A DNA stretch of 35,552 nt. Origin: G963674505 sp964575975 (GTDB lineage Bacteria > Desulfobacterota > Desulfobacteria > Desulfobacterales > SKZT01). Of the stretch, positions 29,043 through 35,552 are shown piece after piece (position 1 is the stretch's first letter; every line of letters starts with the position of its first letter). The stretch lies in the NCBI GenBank assembly GCA_964575975.1, contig CAZNTU010000032.1:1-35552 (forward strand), given 5' to 3'. Under the pieces are notes generated by a model that did no database searches, had not been told where the DNA came from, and saw only the letters and a program-made list of their open reading frames with translations. Made by a program: the position numbers and the translations under genes.

Positions 29043-30342
29043 TATCCTTGTCGTCAACGGTCATGTCCTTACAATGGATTCCAAGGGAGAAAGGTTCGAA
29101 AACGGGGCGGTGGCGGTCCGGGGCGATACCATTGTCCAAGTGGGTCGGGCGGAAGATTTCGCGTTTCAAAGCGTCGGCAGGACGATCGACGCCAAAGGCG
29201 GAATCGTCATGCCGGGGCTGATCAACGGACACACCCACGCAGCCATGACTCTCTTCAGGGGCTTGGCGGACGATCTTCCTCTGATGACCTGGCTCGAGGA
29301 TCACATATTTCCGGCGGAAGCCAAGCTCGACCAGAACAAGGTCTATTTCGGCGCTCTCCTCGCCTGCGCGGAGATGATCATGTCGGGTACCACGTGCTTC
29401 ACGGACATGTACCTTTTCGAAGATTCCGTGGCCATGGCGGCGAAGCATTCCGGCATGCGCGCGGTGGTAGGCGAGGTCCTTTACGATTTTCCATCCCCGA
29501 ACTACGGTCCCGTAGAAAAAGGTTTCGAGTACACGCGAATGCTGGTCGAAAAATGGAAAGGCGACCCCTTGATCAAAATCGCCGTCGAACCCCATTCCCC
29601 GTATATTTGTTCCCCGGAACTGCTTAAGAACGCTGCGAAAATCGCCCGCGACAACAAAATCCCGCTCATAATCCACCTGTCCGAAACGGAGAGCGAGGTG
29701 GAACAAATCCGCAAGCGCTACGGCAAGAGCCCCGTCGCACACTTGGCGGACCTGGGCGTCCTCGGCCCCGATCTGGTCGCCTGCCATTGCGTGGCTCTCT
29801 CGACGGAAGACATCGGGCTGCTGAAAATATTCGACGTCAAGGTCGTCCACAATCCGGAAAGCAACATGAAACTGGCCTCCGGCGTCGCACCGGTGCCCGA
29901 ATTGCTGGACGCGGGCGTTTGCGTTTGTATCGGGACCGACGGATGCGCCAGCAACAACGACTTGGACATGTTTTCGGAAATGGATACGGTCGCCAAGCTT
30001 CACAAGGTCCATAAAGGGGACCCCACCGCCTTGAACTCGCATACCGTCTTGAGGATGGCAACTATAGACGCGGCCCGCGCCATTGGCATGTCCGATACCA
30101 TTGGTTCCCTGGAGCCGGGGAAAAAGGCGGACCTAATCGTAATCGACACGCGAAAACCGCACCTGACGCCCATGTACCGCCCCGAGTCCCATTTGGTGTA
30201 CGCCGCTCGCGGAAGCGACGTGGAAACGGTGATCATCGACGGCCGGCCGGTCATGGAAGACCGGAAGATCGTTTCCATGGACGTGGAACAAGCCATGGAG
30301 AAAGCGAACGAAATCGCGGAAGAAATTCGCAATGGAAGTTGA
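29023..30342 (+). CDS. mtaD: MTA/SAH deaminase (amidohydrolase, MtaD family)
   Basis: A 439-residue amidohydrolase with the metal site in INGHTHAAMTLFRG (HxH), the later EPHSPYI and HLSETESE blocks and the IGTDGCASNNDLDM motif holding the last Asp. It deaminates S-adenosylhomocysteine and 5'-methylthioadenosine. It overlaps the phosphorylase by 20 nt, so purine salvage and methyl-cycle waste removal are probably coupled. The related 6-aminodeoxyfutalosine deaminase of menaquinone synthesis is the main alternative; the window holds no other futalosine gene to support it. Confidence 0.88.
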   Translation: MNDQRIDILVVNGHVLTMDSKGERFENGAVAVRGDTIVQVGRAEDFAFQSVGRTIDAKGGIVMPGLINGHTHAAMTLFRGLADDLPLMTWLEDHIFPAEAKLDQNKVYFGALLACAEMIMSGTTCFTDMYLFEDSVAMAAKHSGMRAVVGEVLYDFPSPNYGPVEKGFEYTRMLVEKWKGDPLIKIAVEPHSPYICSPELLKNAAKIARDNKIPLIIHLSETESEVEQIRKRYGKSPVAHLADLGVLGPDLVACHCVALSTEDIGLLKIFDVKVVHNPESNMKLASGVAPVPELLDAGVCVCIGTDGCASNNDLDMFSEMDTVAKLHKVHKGDPTALNSHTVLRMATIDAARAIGMSDTIGSLEPGKKADLIVIDTRKPHLTPMYRPESHLVYAARGSDVETVIIDGRPVMEDRKIVSMDVEQAMEKANEIAEEIRNGS

Positions 30343-30381
30343 GAAAGGATTTCTGCACCATATGTAGCGATGTTTTATTTC

Positions 30382-30410
30382 TTGACACACAATTTTGCCT
30401 ACTTTATACT
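30382..30410 (+). promoter_or_regulatory. Strong sigma70-like promoter of minCDE
   Basis: TTGACA (30382-30387), a 17-bp spacer and TATACT (30405-30410, 5 of 6 matches) lie about 95 nt upstream of the minC ATG at 30504. Confidence 0.75.
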
Positions 30411-30503
30411 TGCTCCACGAATGCCCGATCTCATGTCGTCTTCCGGATATGTTCGCAAACTCCCTTTAGGCATAAAAAACATAAGGATAGCGGAAAGTTG
30501 TTC

Positions 30504-31229
30504 ATGAAAGAAACGAATTCGGAACCAACCGAAAAAAAAAGCCCGCCAGCCCGACCCGCCGCCAGACTCAAGGGCGTGGGCGACAGCCTTTGGGTTACCA
30601 TCGACCCGGAAAGATCCTTGGAGGAAATCGAGAAGGAACTGCGCATGGCTTTCCAGCGATTGAACCACTTGGCGGCGGGCGCGAAAGTGGTGCTCGATCC
30701 GGGGGACCCCGAAACATACGCGCATTTGATCGAGAGATTCGGAAAACTCATAACCGAAGAGTACAATGTCGGATCGTTCTCTCCTCCGGCCCGAAAGATC
30801 GATCGGGTCGAGGCCGAAAACAGGATGAGGCAGAGAGACATGGACCGGACGTGGCGCCAGTACAGCAGCGACGTTCTGATGATGACGGGACGAGTGCGCT
30901 CCGGACAGAAAATCACGGCGAAAAAGCACTTGGTGATCATGGGGGACGTCAACCCCGGCGGGGAAGTTGAAGCCGGCGGCGACATAATTGTCTTGGGTAT
31001 TCTCAGGGGTACCGCCTGGGCGGGAAAAGGAGGGGACGACGGCGCGATCATCTTTTCCCTCGACTTCAGACCGACCCAGGTTCAAATCGCCGGTTGCGTA
31101 GCCGCCGGCACGTCCGAGGCCGCCGGCAAAACCCCTGAATTCGCCCATGTGGAAAACGGGGCGATCATTGTCGAGAATTATTTGGAAGCCAATCCTTTCG
31201 GACGGATTCCGTGGCCGAAAGTCCGATAG
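30504..31229 (+). CDS. minC: MinC, septum-site inhibitor
   Basis: A 241-residue protein from ATG 30504 (MKETNSEPTEKK), preceded by a GGAAAG Shine-Dalgarno. The N-terminal domain is soluble; the C-terminal right-handed beta-helix of MinC shows the glycine-rich repeats HLVIMGDVNPGGEVEAGGDI and ILRGTAWAGKGGD, where MinD binds. With MinD it inhibits FtsZ polymerisation at the poles. minD and minE follow on the same strand. An upstream extension to 30339 includes hydrophobic, unrelated residues and is rejected. Confidence 0.93.
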   Translation: MKETNSEPTEKKSPPARPAARLKGVGDSLWVTIDPERSLEEIEKELRMAFQRLNHLAAGAKVVLDPGDPETYAHLIERFGKLITEEYNVGSFSPPARKIDRVEAENRMRQRDMDRTWRQYSSDVLMMTGRVRSGQKITAKKHLVIMGDVNPGGEVEAGGDIIVLGILRGTAWAGKGGDDGAIIFSLDFRPTQVQIAGCVAAGTSEAAGKTPEFAHVENGAIIVENYLEANPFGRIPWPKVR

Positions 31230-31259
31230 GAACATGCTGGAACAGGAACATGTTGGAAT
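31228..31259 (+). repeat. 16-bp tandem duplication between minC and minD
   Basis: AGGAACATGCTGGAAC (31228-31243) and AGGAACATGTTGGAAT (31244-31259) match at 14 of 16 positions. A partial third unit follows (AGGAAGGAC). It begins at the minC stop codon and ends 31 nt before the minD start. Confidence 0.7.
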
Positions 31260-31290
31260 AGGAAGGACATTCAAACGTAAGAGGTGATCC

Positions 31291-32088
31291 TTGGAAGGAA
31301 AAATTATCGTTGTCACATCGGGAAAAGGCGGAGTCGGAAAGACTACGGCGACGGCATCCCTTGGAGCGGCGCTTGCCTTGGAAGGGAAGAAAGTCGCAGT
31401 GATCGACATGGATATCGGCTTGAGGAACCTGGATGTGGTGATGGGGCTGGAAAATCGCATAGTCTTCAACGTGGTGGACGCGGTTCTGGGAAAGTGCAAG
31501 ATCCAGCAGGCGGCGATCAAGGACAGGAAGATCGACAATCTGTTCCTGATACCCGCGAGCCAGAGCGACAACAAGAACGTGATATCCCCGGACAACATGC
31601 GTGAATTCTGCAAGCTGTTGCGGGAGGAGTTCGATTTCGTGCTTCTGGACTGCCCGGCGGGAATCGAGCAGGGTTTCGAGAACGCAGTGGCTGGGGCCGA
31701 CGAGGCGATCGTGATTTGCACGCCCGAGGTTTCCTCCGTGCGGGACGCCGACCGGGTGATCGGACTGTTGTACGCGAAACAGGTCGCGCCCAAGCTTCTG
31801 GTGAACCGGATCGTTCCGGAAATGGTGGAAAGAGGCGACATGCTGAGCCACGACGACGTAGTCGATGTTTTATCCATCGACTTGGTGGGTTTGGTGCCCA
31901 TGGACGACAACGTCGTCGTCGCTACAAACACCGGAAACCATCTTGTGCAAAACAAGGATTCCAAGGCCGGACAAGCGTTCAAGCGAGTGGCCATGAGACT
32001 CAACGGCCGCTCTGACCTTCCCATCGAGGTCCCGCAGGTCAAAAAGGGGTTCTGGAAAAAAATCGGCCAGAAATTCGGCCGCGTATAA
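31291..32088 (+). CDS. minD: MinD, division-site ATPase
   Basis: A 265-residue ParA/MinD ATPase. The deviant Walker A reads GKGGVGKTTATASL and the switch region DMDIGLRNLDVVMGLE follows. The C-terminus (KKGFWKKIGQKFGRV) is the amphipathic membrane-targeting helix of MinD. The start is TTG 31291-31293 with GAGGTGATC just upstream. It recruits MinC and oscillates under MinE. It is followed 12 nt later by minE. Confidence 0.95.
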   Translation: MEGKIIVVTSGKGGVGKTTATASLGAALALEGKKVAVIDMDIGLRNLDVVMGLENRIVFNVVDAVLGKCKIQQAAIKDRKIDNLFLIPASQSDNKNVISPDNMREFCKLLREEFDFVLLDCPAGIEQGFENAVAGADEAIVICTPEVSSVRDADRVIGLLYAKQVAPKLLVNRIVPEMVERGDMLSHDDVVDVLSIDLVGLVPMDDNVVVATNTGNHLVQNKDSKAGQAFKRVAMRLNGRSDLPIEVPQVKKGFWKKIGQKFGRV

Positions 32089-32100
32089 CAAGGAGATCAG

Positions 32101-32361
32101 ATGATCGACGGAATAATTAAAAAATTGTTCGCCAAGGAAAAAAGCAAGGACACGGCCAAGAAAAGGCTCAAGCTGGCGCTGGTGTACGACAAGCTGGAAG
32201 TTTCCGACGACCTGATTTCTAATTTGCAGCAAGACATCGTGGATGTGATTTCCAAATATTTCGTCATCGACCAAAGCTCCATCAATCTCGACATCAAGCG
32301 CTCCGAAGAGTATTCGACCCTGGTCTTGAACACGCCCATCCTATCGGCAAGACGAAACTGA
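32101..32361 (+). CDS. minE: MinE, topological specificity factor
   Basis: An 86-residue protein with the N-terminal anti-MinCD helix (KKRLKLALVYDKL) and a C-terminal dimerisation domain (SSINLDIKRSEEYSTLVLNT). It stimulates MinD ATPase and places the septum mid-cell. A short hairpin (CAATGC-CGCC-GCATTG, about 32371-32386) lies downstream without a T-run, so the operon end is not clear. Confidence 0.93.
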   Translation: MIDGIIKKLFAKEKSKDTAKKRLKLALVYDKLEVSDDLISNLQQDIVDVISKYFVIDQSSINLDIKRSEEYSTLVLNTPILSARRN

Positions 32362-32404
32362 TTCGACCGCAATGCCGCCGCATTGGGCATGAGGGCGCGG
32401 GAGA

Positions 32405-32929
32405 CTAAACTACAGCGGTCCTCGCCCGGCGATGGATAGCTGTTTTTCCACCCTTGCGACCGCGAAACGGAAAAGGTCGGACCACTGGTCGGTTCCGTCC
32501 GTATTCCTTGAAGTATGTTCGTTCGTTGCTTTCCCGCGCGAAATTTTCTTCCAGAACGAGTCCGTGTTTCCTCAGCCTTGAGTTCAAGTTTTTCGGGGCG
32601 ATTCCGGACAAAATTCTTTCGCGGAACCTTCTGGAAAAACCGGCGAGCGCTTTGGTTTCGGGCAATTCGCAGCTCCCGTCGGCCACTGACGCCGAAAAAT
32701 GATCGAACGCCAACCGGCTTCCGTCGCGGCTTCGTGTTGCGACGAAGGAAAGGACGTCGTTCACAGTCGCAGGGAAGAGATAACAGGTGACCCCTTCCCA
32801 GACGGCTTTCGCGCTCGATATCCCGGAACTACGGCGACGGCAATACTGTTCACCTTGGCTTTTGCCGCCGTTGCTCCGTTTCCGCTTAGTATATTCGACC
32901 GTCCAATGGTAGGCTCTATGTCCTATCAT
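32405..32929 (-). pseudogene. C-terminal fossil of a TIGR00027-type SAM-dependent methyltransferase
   Basis: A 174-residue frame without a usable start. From about residue 44 it reads WEGVTCYLFPATVNDVLSFV, then SRLAFDHFSASVADGSCELP, ETKALAGFSRRFRERI and a C-terminal SRLRKHGLVLEEN, which matches the second half of the putative leucine carboxyl methyltransferase-like family (TIGR00027) as I remember it. The first half with the SAM-binding GxGxDTR motif is absent, and the N-terminal 40 residues are Arg/Ser/Lys-rich with no domain character. No Shine-Dalgarno is seen. It fills most of the 800-bp gap between minE and gmd. Confidence 0.6.
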
Positions 32930-33159
32930 TCCGGAATTGATCCTGATAATGAAAGCCTATGATTTCGGGGTGCGGAATGGGAAATATTTCCTATTGAATT
33001 TCCAGTGGCTGCGTGATAACTAATCCCTTCGGTGTTTCCGTATATAACTCCAAGCAAAAGCATACTCCAAGGGGGATTCGTCCGGGAGCTGCAAAGTGGT
33101 TTATAGAAATCAAACAACTTCAAATAATAGGAGAATTGAAGGAAGATGGTCGGATAACT

Positions 33160-34290
33160 ATGAACAAAACCGCTTTAATAACCGGCATAACCGGCCAGGA
33201 CGGTGCCTACCTAGCCGAATTCCTGCTCGAAAAAGGCTACATTGTCCACGGCCTCAAGCGCAGGTCATCGTCCTTCAACACCTCCCGGGTGGACCATCTC
33301 TACAGGGATCCGCACGAGGAGGACGTCAACTTTTTCATGCACTACGGAGACCTCACGGACTCCACGAACCTCATCCGCATCGTCCAGGAGACCAGGCCCG
33401 ACGAAATCTACAACCTGGCCGCCCAGAGCCACGTGCAGGTGTCGTTCGAGATCCCCGAGTACACGGCCAACTCCGATGCCATAGGGACCTTGCGGATTCT
33501 GGAGGCGATTCGAATTCTCGGCCTTGAAAAAACATGCCGCTTCTATCAGGCCTCCACCAGCGAGATGTACGGCAGGGTTCGCGAAATTCCACAGAAAGAG
33601 ACCACGCCGTTCTATCCCCGAAGCCCCTACGGCGCCGCGAAAGTCTACGCCTACTGGATAACCGTGAACTATCGCGAGGCCTACGGCATGTTCGCCTGCA
33701 ACGGCATACTGTTCAATCACGAATCGCCGATCAGGGGGGAAACATTCGTAACCCGCAAAATCACCATGGCGGTGGCACGCATCAAGCTCGGACTTCAAAA
33801 GACGCTTTATCTCGGCAACCTCGATTCGAAGCGCGACTGGGGGTTCGCCAAGGACTACGTGGAGGCTATGTGGCTGATGCTCCAGCAGGCGGAGCCAGAG
33901 GACTACGTGGTGGCAACCGGGGAGACCCGCTCGGTCCGGGAGTTCGTGGAAAAGGCGTTTTCGGAGATCGGGGCGACCGTGACGTGGCGGGGCGAGGGCC
34001 TCGCGGAAACCGGCGTGATCGCTTCGGTCGATTCGTCCGGGTTCGCAACGTCCGGCAGGTTCATAGAACCGGGGCAAACCGTCGTCAGGATAGACCCGAG
34101 ATATTTCCGCCCCGCCGAAGTCGATTTTCTCCTGGGCGATCCGGCCAAGGCGAAGAAAAATCTCGGATGGAGCCCCAAGACCGGCTTCGACGAACTCGTG
34201 AAAAAAATGGTCGCCGAGGACATCCGCGCAGCCAATAGAGACAAGTTCTGCCAATCAGCGGGCTTCGACGCCCCCAACCGTTTCGAATAA
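33160..34290 (+). CDS. gmd: GDP-mannose 4,6-dehydratase
   Basis: A 376-residue extended SDR. The Rossmann motif TGITGQDGAYLAEFLLEKGY is at about 8-27 and the substrate/coenzyme block RRSSSFNTSRVDHLY follows. The catalytic set is STSEMYG with YPRSPYGAAKVYAYW (YxxxK), then NGILFNHESPIRGETFVTRK. It converts GDP-mannose to GDP-4-keto-6-deoxymannose for fucose or rhamnose-type sugars of envelope polysaccharide. The start at 33160 (MNKTALITG) follows a weak AAGGAAGA. No other sugar gene is in the window; it may begin a surface polysaccharide cluster that was cut by the transposon relics directly behind it. Confidence 0.95.
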   Translation: MNKTALITGITGQDGAYLAEFLLEKGYIVHGLKRRSSSFNTSRVDHLYRDPHEEDVNFFMHYGDLTDSTNLIRIVQETRPDEIYNLAAQSHVQVSFEIPEYTANSDAIGTLRILEAIRILGLEKTCRFYQASTSEMYGRVREIPQKETTPFYPRSPYGAAKVYAYWITVNYREAYGMFACNGILFNHESPIRGETFVTRKITMAVARIKLGLQKTLYLGNLDSKRDWGFAKDYVEAMWLMLQQAEPEDYVVATGETRSVREFVEKAFSEIGATVTWRGEGLAETGVIASVDSSGFATSGRFIEPGQTVVRIDPRYFRPAEVDFLLGDPAKAKKNLGWSPKTGFDELVKKMVAEDIRAANRDKFCQSAGFDAPNRFE

Positions 34291-34294
34291 AAAA

Positions 34295-35120
34295 ACTGGT
34301 TATAACGGATTTGGGGGAGTTTGTTTAAATCCTCCCATTGACGTCGACGTCAAGAGATTTTGAAGCCAATTTTCATGTGATACCTCGACTTGTCGAGCCG
34401 TTCGGCGGGACACCTTCATCCGTCGGGTTTTTCCACCGTCGTCGGATTGCACGGAGCGAAGTTGTGGATCAACGCCCAGCCCCCTGATGCCCGACTCGGC
34501 CGAGGCCAAGCTTCCGTGAAAATAAAAAGTCGAGAACAGATGCCGGTCCATTCTCCGCGTCAACCTGTCCACCATGTTGCTTGTCCCGTGGCCTCCCGGC
34601 GGGTCGTACGCCCTCGAACAGCTCGACAGGTTCTCCCTCGGTTTCGGTATCGGCTTGGAAATGACTTCCGGGACGCGGAGTTCCTCGTTCGAAGCCCACT
34701 CGCAGAGTCTTCGGACCCGTTGGGAAAAGGACGACTTCGATGCGGCCTTGCAGCGGTTCCACAGCTTGTCGGCGGCCACTTTGAACGGTTTCGCGAATCT
34801 TTTGCTTGACCGGTCGCGAATCTTGATAAAAACGCGCGGAAGGCAGCAAACTACGAAAATCGACGGGAAAAGCTCGGGATGCTTTTCGACGAGTTCGTCC
34901 AGCATTTTCCTGAACTTTTTGGAACCTTCGATCGACACCATATATTTCGCTTGATCGAATGGGAGAACGATTGTACGATTTTTCCGGGGAGTCGGCTTTT
35001 TGGTCTGGATTTTCGTTGCTCCTTTCGTTTTTTAGGTTAAGCTTTGCAACTAAACCATAAACGAAAGTGCGCTAAAGATCCGGTCAAAAGGTCGCTCCCC
35101 CCAAATCCGTTATAACCAGT
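34295..35120. mobile_element. Non-autonomous transposon relic bounded by 23-bp perfect terminal inverted repeats
   Basis: The left end at 34295-34317 (ACTGGTTATAACGGATTT plus five G) is repeated in inverted form at the right end, 35098-35120. The 826-bp element holds one internally deleted transposase gene on the minus strand. It lies 4 nt behind the gmd stop codon and inside another transposase relic. No clear target-site duplication is visible. Confidence 0.85.
34300..35016 (-). pseudogene. Transposase of the 826-bp element: internal deletion, frameshifts, start codon lost
   Basis: The C-terminal part (VFIKIRDRSSKRF, FSQRVRRLCEWA, then GTSNMVDRLTRRMDRHLF and FYFHGSLASAES) is that of a widespread but unnamed IS transposase, as I remember it. 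The N-terminal part runs only through SKKFRKMLDELVEKHPELFPS before joining the VFIKIRDR region, so about 200 residues with the catalytic core are missing. Near 34470 and 34400 two frameshifts and one TGA interrupt the usual LIHNFAPxNPTTV block; the frame returns for ENWLQNLLTSTSMGGFK and its last codons (PPNPL) lie in the terminal repeat. A frame-consistent extension (KIQTKKPTPRKNRTIV) begins at an ACG codon (35014-35016) just after AAAGGAGCA, so the original ATG seems mutated. Confidence 0.72.
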
Positions 35121-35552
35121 CGAATTTCAAGCCGTCTTCGTCGAGTTCCCCGGGCACCCCGTACGTCGTGAATTTGCAGTCGAAGACCAGAGTCTCGTCC
35201 ACGTTCCCCTTGACTTTCCTCAAGTAGGCGACGAATTTTTTGACTTCTTCGCATTCCTCCTTCCTCAAAATGTCGGCGCGCGCGTATACTACCGCATTGC
35301 TTTCCGCGTCCTGGACCACGACGGTGTCGGCTCCCTTCATGGTCTTTCCCTTCGCCCCGCACCAGACTCTTTACATTTCCGACTCGTCTCCGAAATGCGG
35401 AATCGAATGAAAGTCGAGATTGATGAAACCTCCTTTGTAGAAGGACGGAAACCTTCCGGAAAAGGCGGAGACGACCTTTTCCTGCACTTCCATCAGCGAT
35501 TCCTGCGAACAGCGGCAGGAATAGGTACACATATAGGTGGGCTTCGGCAGAA
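35121..35552 (-). pseudogene. Second, different transposase relic, split by the 826-bp element
   Basis: Reading from the window end: LPKPTYMCTYSCRCSQ, then NLDFHSIPHFGDESEM, a TAA (complement of 35371-35373), then VWCGAKGKTMKGADTVVVQD, LVFDCKFTTYGVPGEL and DEDGLKF, where the element begins. This is the middle of an IS transposase with the conserved LVFDxKxTTY block. It is broken by the nonsense codon and cut off at its C-terminal end. Its missing end is not found on the other side of the element. Confidence 0.65.

Noticed and set aside
30399..32042. 547-codon minus-strand frame
   Set aside because: Antisense to minC and minD; Ser/Thr/Phe-rich shadow.
1..35552. tRNA, rRNA or CRISPR arrays
   Set aside because: No cloverleaf, rRNA-like conserved stretch or regularly spaced repeat was seen in any gap.

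Overview
The window looks like a chromosomal scaffold piece from a Gram-negative, didermic bacterium of the broad deltaproteobacterial (Desulfobacterota-like) kind, with roughly mid-50s %GC by eye. The evidence is MinCDE, IHF, RseC and MltD (didermic), alternative complex III with a cbb3-type oxidase (aerobic or microaerobic, quinol-based respiration), and an HndA/HndC-like NuoE/NuoF pair with an RnfB-type ferredoxin/flavoprotein, which is common in anaerobic deltaproteobacteria. The lineage call is an inference; no rRNA or tRNA gene is visible.

Layout. 1-2600: a LexA-type repressor directly followed by an N-6 adenine DNA methylase/type IIG-like gene (cut by the window start), then a Fic-family relic and a UPF0175/DUF3368 toxin-antitoxin remnant. 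2655-16016 (minus strand): one long respiratory operon in transcription order actB-actC-actD-small orf-actF-actA-ccoN-ccoOP-three small membrane proteins-actE-like cytochrome-ccoI, starting from a consensus sigma70 promoter at 16167-16195. A 100-N scaffold gap in ccoOP is an artefact: the same 55 bp stands on both sides, and collapsing it restores one 322-codon reading frame. 16316-17320: an unknown 71-aa gene, a hairpin terminator and a broken NosL-like gene. 17260-20304 (minus): long-chain acyl-CoA synthetase, rhomboid protease, SixA-like phosphatase. 20662-22156 (plus): IHF/HU subunit and MltD. 22171-27828 (minus): RseC, then the operon nuoE-DRTGG protein-nuoF-RnfB/FAD oxidoreductase fusion. 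28203-32361 (plus): purine nucleoside phosphorylase, MTA/SAH deaminase and minCDE. 32405-32929: fossil of a TIGR00027-type methyltransferase. 33160-34290: GDP-mannose 4,6-dehydratase. 34295-35552: nested transposon relics.

How the genes work together. The large operon encodes quinol oxidation by alternative complex III, transfer through c-type cytochromes to a C-family (cbb3) oxidase, and copper supply by CcoI: a likely ACIII:cbb3 supercomplex with an unusual gene order, a merged CcoO/CcoP subunit, a CXXXCH haem site in ActA and a Met-less ActE-like cytochrome. The nuoEF/RnfB-FAD operon looks like a soluble or membrane-attached NADH:ferredoxin-type electron-transfer module without any hydrogenase or NuoG subunit.

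The most promising material for something new is (i) the ACIII:cbb3 locus, (ii) the NuoEF-DRTGG-RnfB/FAD module, and (iii) the LexA-methylase pair. A separate theme is gene decay: Fic, PIN, NosL, a methyltransferase and two transposases are all broken, several by internal deletions that keep both ends and remove the catalytic core.
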